A stretch of DNA of 49,707 nt from an uncultured Muribaculaceae bacterium (GTDB taxonomy: Bacteria > Bacteroidota > Bacteroidia > Bacteroidales > Muribaculaceae): positions 1 to 49,707 of the forward strand of contig CAJUHM010000011.1 in NCBI GenBank assembly GCA_910586475.1, given 5' to 3'. Of the stretch, positions 42,266 through 49,707 are shown one piece after another. The first letter of the stretch is position 1, and every line of letters begins with the position of its first letter. A model generated the notes under the pieces. The model saw only the letters and a program-made list of their open reading frames with translations. It searched no databases and was not told the origin of the DNA. A program made the position numbers and the translations under genes.

Positions 42266-43594
42266 TCAGAAAGAGAACTGAGCCATTGCTCCGACGCGTT
42301 TCGACCAGCGATGGGCGCCGTTAAAGTTCTTGCGCATTCCGTAGTCGAATTCGGCTCCGATCTGGATTCGTGGGGTGAGATTCCAGAAAACGTTGACATC
42401 TCCGACGAGGCCATAGCGGTATTCGGTCGGTTCGACCGTGTGGGAAGGGAGGAAACGATTCTGACTGAAAGAGGTGCTGACGAACAGGTTAGGGAGGATA
42501 TTGTATTGGACTCCGATATTCCATCCGTAGGAGCGGGGAGCATAGAGTCTGCCTGGGTTCTGCGGGTCACCGATGAGATCGTAGGTGCCGATCAGAAGAT
42601 CGCCTCCGAGTCCGGCATAGCCTTTTCCGTAGTTCACTGTGCTGAAGAGCGTGAGTTGCGGATGGGGATGGCCTACGGCACTCAGTTGTGCTCCCCAGCC
42701 GGCGAGGTAGTGATTCTTGCCGGCGTTCAGATTGCGGTAGGAGAGCGAGCGGACAATTCCGGAGAGTCTGATGTGGGAAGTCTTCCCCCATTCATACTGC
42801 ACGAATGCGGCCGCATCCGGAATCCATTCGTCAACTTTTTTAGTCTCGATATTGTCGGCGGTTATGGAGGTCTGGGGTGTTTCGGCGGAAATCGCGAATA
42901 CCCACCGGTCTTTTACGCGGGGCATCCACCGTACAAGAACCGATGTGTTTGACATTTTGTTGTTCGGACCTTGAGCGTCGACAGTTGACGGAACTGCCGC
43001 CGGGTCGCTGAAGGTCGACGGAGCGTAGCCTATTGTGAAGTCGTTGATGGTCGCGTAGGCTTTCTTCAGTCTGAAATCCCGGGTATCGTAGCCATTGAAG
43101 TTGGCTTCGATATATAGCGAGTAGTTGCCCAATGTCTTGTTTTGTCCTATAATTCTGAAGAAGAGGCATGTCCCGGCGGGAGATGTGCCGAATTTTCTCA
43201 TTTTGGCCGGATCGGGGTCCATCGGTATGAGATAGGGGGCGAATCCGGCCGCGGGAATGGCTCCTCCCCAGTCGAAGTAGCCTCTCATCCGGACGCATCC
43301 GCCGATTCCCATCGCAAGCTGTGAGTCGCGGCTCAGAAAGAGAAAATAAGGGGCTTCAGGGTCCTGTGCGTGCCTGAACTGGTCGTAGTAGAAGCGCTCG
43401 ACAATAGATTTGATTGAGTCCGAGCTCGCTGAGTTTGTCGGATCGGTGTTGTTTCCGAACATTACGACTTTCTGTGATGTCACGATTGAATCGTGCATTA
43501 TGTCGACAAAACTTTTTGTCGCATCTGAGGTCGCGAAGCAGTTAAGGCTTGACATAGACAGGCATAATGCGGCAGCTGTGTGCGTGAGTTTCAT
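42266..43594 (-). CDS. Porin-like outer-membrane beta-barrel protein
   Basis: 442 residues from ATG 43594, which gives a signal peptide (about 1-21, ending CFA). An N-terminal helical segment is followed by LAMGIGGCVRMRGYFDWGG, resembling the start of DcaP/OprO-type porin barrels, and then by many alternating strands with aromatic ends. The last residue is Phe (AQFSF), the usual barrel-assembly signal. It may be a general or substrate-specific porin; the ligand cannot be read. Transcribed alone. A run of eight G just after the stop codon does not affect the frame. Confidence 0.78.
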   Translation of the reverse strand: MKLTHTAAALCLSMSSLNCFATSDATKSFVDIMHDSIVTSQKVVMFGNNTDPTNSASSDSIKSIVERFYYDQFRHAQDPEAPYFLFLSRDSQLAMGIGGCVRMRGYFDWGGAIPAAGFAPYLIPMDPDPAKMRKFGTSPAGTCLFFRIIGQNKTLGNYSLYIEANFNGYDTRDFRLKKAYATINDFTIGYAPSTFSDPAAVPSTVDAQGPNNKMSNTSVLVRWMPRVKDRWVFAISAETPQTSITADNIETKKVDEWIPDAAAFVQYEWGKTSHIRLSGIVRSLSYRNLNAGKNHYLAGWGAQLSAVGHPHPQLTLFSTVNYGKGYAGLGGDLLIGTYDLIGDPQNPGRLYAPRSYGWNIGVQYNILPNLFVSTSFSQNRFLPSHTVEPTEYRYGLVGDVNVFWNLTPRIQIGAEFDYGMRKNFNGAHRWSKRVGAMAQFSF

Positions 43595-43744
43595 AGACTG
43601 ACTGATCAATTTGTGATGAAATAGATTGACGTGGTGTAGGTGAAAACCCCGGTACAGGGATTTCGAAATTGATTATTGCAACCAATTTCCTACAATAAAA
43701 CACCAGTTGTCTTCTGATGGTTCGCGCGAGTCTCAGTAAACAGC

Positions 43745-43778
43745 GAAGAGGCTGCGCAATGTGTGGCGCAACCTCTTC
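43745..43778 (-). terminator. Hairpin terminator after dnaJ
   Basis: GAAGAGG (43745-43751) pairs with CCTCTTC (43772-43778), with a second TGCGC/GCGCA stem and an eight-base loop. It lies 58 bases after the dnaJ stop. The U run is weak. Confidence 0.6.
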
Positions 43779-43836
43779 ATTACATAATATTGTCTTAAGT
43801 CAGACCGATGTGATTTTTGGTCCGGTTTTCCGCTGA

Positions 43837-45021
43837 TCAGTCGAAGATGTGGCGGAGACGGCTGAAAATGCCTTTCTTGACCTCTTCCGATGGCTTCATC
43901 GAGGGTTTGTCCTGAAGCTGGCTGATCAGACGTTTTTCTTCGTCGGTCATATTCTCCGGAACATAGACCATGACGTTGATGAGTTCGTCGCCTGTGCCGT
44001 AGCCGTCGTAGGCAGGCAGGCCTTTTCCACGCAGCCGGAGAATTTTTCCCGGCTGTGTTCCGGGGGCGATTTTCAGACGAGCGCGTCCGGTAATGGTCGG
44101 AACTTCGACAGAACCGCCGAGGGCTGCAGTCGGGAAATCGAGCATCAGATTGTAGATGACGTCGTTTCCGTCGCGCAGGAGTTCCGGGTGGGGGAGTTCT
44201 TCGATGACAACAAGGAGGTCTCCGTTGACGCCGCCATGCATAGGTGCGTTACCTTTGCCTTTGACCGTAAGGATCATGCCATTGCTGACGCCGGCCGGAA
44301 TGTCGAACGAAACGACTTGTTCCTTGTGTTCTACGCCGGTTCCGTTGCAATAGGTGCACTTTTCATTGATGATTTTTCCTTCGCCGTTGCATTCTGGGCA
44401 GACAGCTGCCGAGCGCTGCGGACCGAACAGAGTCTGCTGAACGCGTTCGACCACGCCGGTTCCGCTGCATGTCGGACAGGTCTTGAATGAATTCCCGTCT
44501 TTAGCTCCGGTTCCGTTGCAATGGTCATCCTTGACGTAGGATTTTAGCTTCAGTGTCTTGCTGACACCTTTTGCAATCTCTTCAAGGGAGAGTTTGAGGG
44601 TTATGCGGAGATCGTCGCCACGACGCTGACGCGGGCGTGCGCGTCTGCCGCCGGTGGCCGAGCCGAAATTGCCGTTGAATTCGAATCCCTGATGGCCTCC
44701 GAAGATGTCACCGAATGCCGAGAAAATATCTTCCATAGACATTCCGCCTCCGAATCCGCCGAATCCGCCTGTGCTTCCGCCGGGGAATCCCTGGGGACCC
44801 ATGTTGTGGCCGAACTGGTCATATCTCTGACGCTTTTCAGGATTGGAGAGGACGTCGTAGGCTTCGGCAGCCTCCTTGAACTTCTCCTCAGCCTCTTTGT
44901 CGCCGGGATTTTTGTCGGGGTGATATTTGATGGCGAGCTTGCGATAAGCCTTTTTGAGCTCATCGGGCGTTGCAGTCTTGCTTACGCCAAGCACTTCATA
45001 ATAGTCTCTTTTATTTTCCAT
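43837..45021 (-). CDS. dnaJ: Chaperone DnaJ with degenerate first zinc motif
   Basis: 394 residues, the J-domain co-chaperone that stimulates DnaK ATPase. The J domain (1-70) has the HPD motif (YHPDKNPG), and a Gly/Phe-rich linker follows (about 75-135). The zinc-finger domain normally has four CxxCxGxG motifs. Motifs 2-4 are intact (CPTCSGTG, CPECNGEG, CTYCNGTG). The first reads DDHCNGTG, with Asp in place of its first Cys. The C-terminal substrate-binding domains and tail are complete. It follows grpE by 17 bases. Confidence 0.96.
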   Translation of the reverse strand: MENKRDYYEVLGVSKTATPDELKKAYRKLAIKYHPDKNPGDKEAEEKFKEAAEAYDVLSNPEKRQRYDQFGHNMGPQGFPGGSTGGFGGFGGGMSMEDIFSAFGDIFGGHQGFEFNGNFGSATGGRRARPRQRRGDDLRITLKLSLEEIAKGVSKTLKLKSYVKDDHCNGTGAKDGNSFKTCPTCSGTGVVERVQQTLFGPQRSAAVCPECNGEGKIINEKCTYCNGTGVEHKEQVVSFDIPAGVSNGMILTVKGKGNAPMHGGVNGDLLVVIEELPHPELLRDGNDVIYNLMLDFPTAALGGSVEVPTITGRARLKIAPGTQPGKILRLRGKGLPAYDGYGTGDELINVMVYVPENMTDEEKRLISQLQDKPSMKPSEEVKKGIFSRLRHIFD

Positions 45022-45038
45022 AACTGGGCAGGAATTTT

Positions 45039-45650
45039 TTATTGTCCAACGGCCACTTTAGCGTAGCGGAGAACTTTATCATTGATCGTGTAGCCTTTTG
45101 TCGGAGTGTCGATCACTTTTCCTTTCTGCGATTCGTCGTCGGTCGGAACCATCGCGATCGCTTCGTGGAGTTCCGGATCAAATGCCTGACCGGTGCTTTC
45201 AATTGCCTTAACTCCGTTCTGTTCGAGGAATTTGATCAGTTTGTTATAGATAAGTGCCATGCCTTCTTTGACGGACTCCGCATTGTCAGTGTCCTTGATC
45301 GCGTCGAGTCCGCGTTCGAAATCGTCGACAATCGGAAGCAGACCTTTCAGGACGTTTTCAGAGGCGTTGCGGATGATATCGCCTTTCTCTTTGATAGTGC
45401 GTTTGCGGAAGTTGTCGAATTCGGCCATCAGGAAGAGATATTCTTTCTTTTCCTTTTCGAGCTTGGCTTCGGTTTCGCCCAGTCTGGCTGCAAGTTCGTT
45501 GATTTCCGTCATTTCGTCATTTTCGATGGCTTCCGCAGTCTCGTTTTCGTCGTTTGCCACGGCGCCGATGTCATCGACTATTCCGTTTTCAGGATTCTCT
45601 ATCTTGATTTCTTCGTTGGAATCGTTGGGTTTGCTATTCTTTTTAGACAT
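45039..45650 (-). CDS. grpE: Nucleotide exchange factor GrpE
   Basis: 203 residues. An acidic disordered N-terminus (about 1-65) leads into the long dimer helix (LEKEKKEYLFLMAEFDNFRKRT). The beta-wing domain has the family phrase GVKAIESTGQAFDPELHEAIAM, and the end YTINDKVLRYAKVAVG is typical. GrpE releases ADP from DnaK. It precedes dnaJ on the minus strand; dnaK is not in the window. No CIRCE element is visible upstream. Confidence 0.96.
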   Translation of the reverse strand: MSKKNSKPNDSNEEIKIENPENGIVDDIGAVANDENETAEAIENDEMTEINELAARLGETEAKLEKEKKEYLFLMAEFDNFRKRTIKEKGDIIRNASENVLKGLLPIVDDFERGLDAIKDTDNAESVKEGMALIYNKLIKFLEQNGVKAIESTGQAFDPELHEAIAMVPTDDESQKGKVIDTPTKGYTINDKVLRYAKVAVGQ

Positions 45651-45685
45651 GAGTGGATATCGTTTAAGTTAATTGTTCTATCTAA

Positions 45686-45718
45686 CAAAAATGTTGCCAA
45701 ACATTGGTCGGCCACAAA
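45686..45718 (-). promoter_or_regulatory. Possible promoter of grpE-dnaJ
   Basis: On the minus strand TTTG (45718-45715), a 21-base spacer and CATTTTTG (45693-45686), one base off TAnnTTTG, about 36 bases before the grpE ATG. Confidence 0.5.
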
Positions 45719-45761
45719 ACTTCTTTAAAAAAGATAACAATCGTCATGAGATAACGTTCAG

Positions 45762-46592
45762 TCATAATATTGGTCCGTACCATGTTGCATATGGCCTGAC
45801 TGACGCTGCCGCTTTTTCTGCCAAAATGTCACTTTCGAAAAGCCCGAACACGGCAGATCCCGAACCCGACATTGCGGCGTAGCATGCTCCATGTTCATAA
45901 AAGAGATCGACCAGAGTGCCTATCTCAGGGTGGGACGCAGCCATAGGCCGTTCGAAGAGATTGATTAAATCAGACTTCCAGTTCTGTCTCGGGCTGGCTG
46001 CGAGTTGTCCGAGATCCCATGCCGTTCCGGAGGGTGTGATTCCGCCATAGGCTTCGGCTGTCGAGATGCTGATGTCCGGTTTGGTCACAACGACGGTCAG
46101 TCCTTCCAGCCCGGGTAGATCGATCGGGCAAAGGGTTGTCCCGGTTCCGCTCGCTGCCATCGGACGGCCGTAGATGAAAAACGGACAGTCTGCGCCGACT
46201 GTCGAACAGATCTCAGCCATTGTTGTGTCGGTCAGCCCGAGATCGAAAAGACCGTTGAGAAGGCTGACTGTCGCTGCTGCATCGGCGGACCCGCCTCCGA
46301 GCCCGGCTCCGTCAGGAACAATCTTGCGAAGAAAAATGTCGACCGGCGGAAGCGGTCCGGACACTTTTTCAACCGCCCTGAGAGCTTTCATTACCAGGTT
46401 TTTTTCCGGCGGGCAGCAGACTGGTCGTCCGGTGACTGTGAGTGTTGTTTCTTTCCCAGCGGCGGGCACGATTTCAAGAATGTCGGACCATCCGATCGGA
46501 ACCATGATCGACTGGATGTTGTGGTAGCCGTCCGGACGCCGGTCAATGATGTTTAGGCCGATATTTATTTTGGAGTGAGGGAATGTCAGCAT
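45762..46592 (-). CDS. ispE: 4-(cytidine 5'-diphospho)-2-C-methyl-D-erythritol kinase
   Basis: 276 residues, a GHMP kinase that phosphorylates CDP-methylerythritol in the MEP route to isoprenoid precursors. The N-terminal HSKINIGLNI has the active-site Lys8; the ATP-binding Gly-rich loop is PDGAGLGGGSADAAA (93-107); GADCPFF carries the catalytic Asp. The C-terminal GHMP motif is MSGSGSAVFGLF. Divergent from dnaB. No other MEP gene is near. Confidence 0.95.
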   Translation of the reverse strand: MLTFPHSKINIGLNIIDRRPDGYHNIQSIMVPIGWSDILEIVPAAGKETTLTVTGRPVCCPPEKNLVMKALRAVEKVSGPLPPVDIFLRKIVPDGAGLGGGSADAAATVSLLNGLFDLGLTDTTMAEICSTVGADCPFFIYGRPMAASGTGTTLCPIDLPGLEGLTVVVTKPDISISTAEAYGGITPSGTAWDLGQLAASPRQNWKSDLINLFERPMAASHPEIGTLVDLFYEHGACYAAMSGSGSAVFGLFESDILAEKAAASVRPYATWYGPIL

Positions 46593-46656
46593 GTCAAAAA
46601 ACTGTTGTTGAAAACTAATGTTGAGCGAACAGAGTGCGAAGTTACGAAAATTGTGG

Positions 46657-46664
46657 TAAATTTG
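46657..46664 (+). promoter_or_regulatory. Probable -7 element of the dnaB promoter
   Basis: TAAATTTG matches TAnnTTTG, 35 bases before the dnaB ATG. The -33 side is not a good match. Confidence 0.5.
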
Positions 46665-46699
46665 CAGTTGAGATTCAAAAAAAGATTCATTGCCGAACT

Positions 46700-48244
46700 A
46701 TGGATAAAAATACAAATCAGAGGCGTCCGGGTTCACAGCGTCAGCAGCAACAGCTCTACGATTACGGGGGGCGTCAGTTGCCGAGGGACACCGAACTTGA
46801 AGAAGCGGTGCTTGGAGCGCTGATGCTTGAAAAAGATGCCTACACGAATGTGTGTGACATACTTAAAGCCGAGAGCTTCTATGAGCCGGCCAACCGGAAG
46901 ATCTATGAGGCGATTCAGACTCTTGGCGCATCGCAACAGCCGATCGACATGCTGACCGTCACCGAACAGCTCCGTCTCAACGGAACTCTCGACGAGGTCG
47001 GCGGACCGGTCTTTGTCTCGGAACTTACATCGAGGGTCGCTTCGGGAGCACACGTTGAGTATCACGCCCGAATCGTTGCCCAGAAATACCTCGCACGCGA
47101 GCTGATCACATTCGCTTCCGAGATTGAGAAAAAGGCTTTTGACGAAAGTAATGATGTCGACGACCTGATGCAGGAGGCTGAGGGACGCCTGTTTGAGATC
47201 TCACAGAGAAACGTAAAGAAGGATGTCACGCAGATCGACCCTGTCATCGGCAATGCGATCGACCAGATCCAGGCTGCTGCAAACCGGACTTCGGGTCTGA
47301 GCGGTCTCGAGACCGGATTCCACAATCTTGACAAACTGACATCCGGTTGGCAGAACTCCGATTTGATCATCATTGCAGCGCGTCCTGCAATGGGTAAGAC
47401 AGCCTTCGTGCTTTCGATGGCCAAGAACATGGCTGTCAACTACAGCACGCCGGTTGCCATCTTCTCTCTTGAAATGTCTAACCTTCAGCTCGTCAACCGT
47501 CTGATCAGTAATGTCTGTGAGCTGCCCGGCGAAAAGATCAAAAGCGGTCAGCTGACACCGGTCGAATGGGATCAGCTGATGGCGCGGATAAAGCACCTCT
47601 ACGGTGCGCCGATGTTTATCGATGACACGCCTTCGCTGTCGATTTTCGAGCTCAGGACAAAAGCACGGCGTCTGGTGAGAGAACATGGAGTAAAGATTCT
47701 GATCATCGACTACCTGCAGCTGATGAATGCCTCCGGAATGAAGTTCGGAAGCCGTGAACAGGAGGTCAGCATGATCTCGCGTTCGCTGAAACAGCTTGCC
47801 AAGGAACTTAATATCCCTATTATCGCACTTTCGCAGCTCAACCGAAGCGTCGAGTCGCGCGGTGAGGGAAAGGAGGGGAAGCGTCCTCAGCTTTCCGACC
47901 TCCGAGAGAGTGGTGCGATCGAGCAGGATGCCGATATTGTCTGCTTCATCCACCGTCCGGAATATTATATGCGTTCGTCGCACGATGCGATGGACCGCGA
48001 TATCCGCGGACTGGCCGAGTTTATCGTTGCCAAACATCGTAGCGGTGCGGTCGACGATGTCGAGATGCGTTTCCGCGCTGCGTTTGCTCGTTTTGAGAAC
48101 TGGACCGAAAATGAGGCTGAAGTCAGCATGGGCTCTGCCGAATCGAAAATAAACGGAGGCGGCGGCTTTGCTGTCGAGAATCCGCTCTCAGGCGGTGTGG
48201 CTGATTTTCTGACGGCTCCTCCGGGAGAGATGCCCGATTTCTGA
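46700..48244 (+). CDS. dnaB: Replicative DNA helicase DnaB
   Basis: 514 residues from ATG 46700, chosen because upstream in-frame codons to 46634 overlap the promoter. A Gln-rich start is followed by the N-terminal helical domain (LPRDTELEEAVLGALML), a linker helix and the RecA-like motor. Walker A is ARPAMGKTAF with Lys233; Walker B is ILIIDYLQLM; the Arg-finger and DNA-loop regions (SQLNRSVESR, LSDLRESGAIEQDAD) are present. It unwinds DNA ahead of the replisome as a hexamer. No intein is present. Confidence 0.97.
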   Translation: MDKNTNQRRPGSQRQQQQLYDYGGRQLPRDTELEEAVLGALMLEKDAYTNVCDILKAESFYEPANRKIYEAIQTLGASQQPIDMLTVTEQLRLNGTLDEVGGPVFVSELTSRVASGAHVEYHARIVAQKYLARELITFASEIEKKAFDESNDVDDLMQEAEGRLFEISQRNVKKDVTQIDPVIGNAIDQIQAAANRTSGLSGLETGFHNLDKLTSGWQNSDLIIIAARPAMGKTAFVLSMAKNMAVNYSTPVAIFSLEMSNLQLVNRLISNVCELPGEKIKSGQLTPVEWDQLMARIKHLYGAPMFIDDTPSLSIFELRTKARRLVREHGVKILIIDYLQLMNASGMKFGSREQEVSMISRSLKQLAKELNIPIIALSQLNRSVESRGEGKEGKRPQLSDLRESGAIEQDADIVCFIHRPEYYMRSSHDAMDRDIRGLAEFIVAKHRSGAVDDVEMRFRAAFARFENWTENEAEVSMGSAESKINGGGGFAVENPLSGGVADFLTAPPGEMPDF

Positions 48245-48267
48245 TCTGAGCCAAGCGAAAAAAACAA

Positions 48268-48307
48268 CAGTTACCCCCTTCCGTAACAAACCGGAAGGGG
48301 GCAACTG
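48268..48307. terminator. Strong hairpin after dnaB
   Basis: The arms around CCCCCTTCCG and CGGAAGGGGG with flanking CAGTT/AACTG make a stem of about 15 bp. The A run follows rather than a T run on the plus strand, so it is not a textbook terminator in either gene's favour. Placement 23 bases after the dnaB stop suggests it ends or protects that transcript. Confidence 0.5.
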
Positions 48308-48475
48308 CCTTAAAAAAATATGTCGTCGGAGATCCGGCATCAGAAAAGGGTTTTGGCGCAGGGGAGTGGTCTTTATGAAGCCCTGCCGTGAAAAAAATTA
48401 AGGTAATTCAAAAACCATTTTTCGACCGGTGGTGTTTACATTACAGATTTTACAAACACACCCAACTATTTAGTT

Positions 48476-49534
48476 ATGAAAAAGGTTTTTTTAATGATTA
48501 CGCTCATGTTAGGATGCATGACCGTTTTCGCTCAGAAGATTGACAAGAACGAGGCTAAACAGTTAAAGGCTTTTCTTTCTCAGCCTGCTGAAAAGGACGC
48601 CACAAATGCCGCCGCTCTTAAAGTTACCGACCTCAACAATATTGCCGGAATCGAAGGTGTCAAAGTTGAAAACGGCCATGTCACCTCGATCGAATGGGGC
48701 GACAAGCATCTTGCCGGAACTCTTGATGTCTCGGGCTTCACTGCCCTTAAGAAACTGGATGTTTCCCGTAATAAACTGACCGGACTTGATGCTTCCGGTT
48801 CAACGGCATTGTCTGAACTGAACGCTTCGAGAAATCAGCTCGCTTCGGCGGATGTCAGCGGATGTAGTTCGCTCTACAAGCTTTCGCTCAACCGCAACCG
48901 AATGACCGAGATTGAACTCGGCGACCTGCCTCTGATTGAAAACATCAACGTGGCCAACAACTATTTCGTCAGCCTTGATGTTTCGAACTCAGCGACCCTC
49001 AAGACCCTCAACTGTCAGGGCAACCATCTTGAAAATCTGACAGTTTCCGGTTGTCAGTCACTTAAGAATCTCTATTGCGGCTACAACAAGCTGACCAGTC
49101 TCAATCTGATGGGAGTCGCCGCGCTTCAGAATCTTAATGTCGATGACAATGAAATCAGGACTATGATTGTCTCCGGTCTTCCCAGCCTCGCCACATTTGT
49201 CTGCAGCGACAACAGGATGACATCTCTCGGAGTCCGCAACTGCAACAATCTTCTTGACCTCGTCTGCTCCTACAATGACCTGACGACCCTCAGTGTCGAA
49301 GGCTGCACCAATCTGACATTCGTCGACTGTTCCTACAACGACCTGACAACACTGACTCTCTCGAATCAGACTTTCCTCCAGCGTCTGCTCTGCAACAACA
49401 ACCAGCTCAACACAGTTGATGTTTCATTTGATTCGGCTCTGACCTATATCAACTGCCGCTACAACATGATAACAGACTTCCGTACAATCGGATGCGACAA
49501 TCTGAGAATGGTTGCATGTCAGTGGAATTTCTAA
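48476..49534 (+). CDS. Secreted leucine-rich-repeat protein with twelve 21-residue repeats
   Basis: 352 residues. Signal peptide about 1-19 (MTVFAQ). Residues 91-342 are exactly twelve repeats of 21 residues with the pattern LxxLxCxxNxLTxLxVSGCxx, and residues 343-352 are the start of a thirteenth. From repeat 5 onward position 6 is Cys in every repeat except the seventh, forming a cysteine ladder as in internalin J-type repeats. No anchor or type IX sorting domain follows, so it is probably periplasmic or released. Likely a binding surface; the ligand is unknown. Transcribed alone and followed by a good terminator. Confidence 0.88.
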   Translation: MKKVFLMITLMLGCMTVFAQKIDKNEAKQLKAFLSQPAEKDATNAAALKVTDLNNIAGIEGVKVENGHVTSIEWGDKHLAGTLDVSGFTALKKLDVSRNKLTGLDASGSTALSELNASRNQLASADVSGCSSLYKLSLNRNRMTEIELGDLPLIENINVANNYFVSLDVSNSATLKTLNCQGNHLENLTVSGCQSLKNLYCGYNKLTSLNLMGVAALQNLNVDDNEIRTMIVSGLPSLATFVCSDNRMTSLGVRNCNNLLDLVCSYNDLTTLSVEGCTNLTFVDCSYNDLTTLTLSNQTFLQRLLCNNNQLNTVDVSFDSALTYINCRYNMITDFRTIGCDNLRMVACQWNF

Positions 49535-49582
49535 TGAGACTTCTGAGTATCATACTAAATATGTGATATGATCTATCCCGGA

Positions 49583-49610
49583 ACCCCGCCGTCGAGGCGG
49601 GGTCTTTCTT
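49583..49610 (+). terminator. Rho-independent terminator after the LRR gene
   Basis: ACCCCGCC (49583-49590) pairs with GGCGGGGT (49596-49603) around a five-base loop, followed by CTTTCTTTT. It lies 48 bases after the stop codon. The last 97 bases of the window hold no gene I can support. Confidence 0.85.
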
Positions 49611-49707
49611 TTGATCATGTCCGGATGGCTGAGCGTCCGACTCGTGACTCGGACACGGCAGACGCATCTTAAATAAACTTAACGGCAGTTTACCAATATA
49701 AATAGTC

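Noticed and set aside
49640..49660. Small inverted repeat GTCCGA/TCGGAC near the window end
   Set aside because: It is only six pairs with no U run and no gene context, and the region is cut by the window edge.
1..49707. CRISPR array, insertion sequence, prophage or integron
   Set aside because: No regularly spaced repeats, transposase, integrase or terminal inverted repeats were seen.

Overview
The window looks like a chromosomal stretch from a gut-type Bacteroidales bacterium, most likely of the family Muribaculaceae. Evidence: several promoters of the Bacteroidetes type (TTTG/TTG, 19-21 bases, TAnnTTTG); A-rich rather than Shine-Dalgarno leaders; a fused nuoCD and a complex I without nuoEFG; atp genes in the order D-C-B-E-F-H-A-G with an 80-residue epsilon; and families such as DUF3078-like, PepSY-like and GH3/beta-lactamase proteins. 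The family-level call is inference. I saw no insertion sequence, prophage, CRISPR array or rRNA gene.

Layout. Bases 1-4798 hold the end of a tRNA-Arg, a secreted 5'-nucleotidase, and a GH3 hexosaminidase followed by a serine hydrolase; the last two look like one fused gene split by a -1 frameshift at a run of ten A. Bases 4959-9557 hold parC, a DUF3316-like protein and an S41 peptidase lipoprotein. Bases 9526-11009 (minus) hold a lone trpB with what reads as a complete ribosome-mediated trp attenuator: a promoter, a 28-residue leader peptide with tandem Trp codons, a pause hairpin, a 9-bp antiterminator and an overlapping terminator. Bases 11167-14605 (minus) hold a PepSY-like lipoprotein, a membrane-anchored protein with two retropepsin-like halves, tRNA-Gln and tyrS. 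Bases 14857-18313 hold a long leader and a four-gene envelope/Crp-family operon. Bases 18475-21350 (minus) hold glyS-lemA-FKBP. Bases 21391-24703 hold a TonB-dependent receptor and a lipoprotein.

Bases 24804-42238 are the energy core: nuoA-B-CD-H, then a complete eight-gene F1Fo ATP synthase set (atpD-C-B-E-F-H-A-G), then nuoI-J-K-L-M-N, all on one strand. The ATP synthase set lies inside the complex I operon, so the proton-pumping and proton-using machines may share transcription. The c subunit lacks the known Na+ ligands, which fits a proton circuit.

Bases 42266-49610 hold a porin-like outer-membrane protein, grpE-dnaJ (DnaJ has a degenerate first zinc motif), ispE, dnaB, and a secreted leucine-rich-repeat protein made of twelve exact 21-residue repeats with a cysteine ladder.

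The strongest candidates for a second look are the trp attenuator in front of a solitary trpB, the atp-inside-nuo arrangement, and the homopolymer frameshift in the GH3/beta-lactamase gene.
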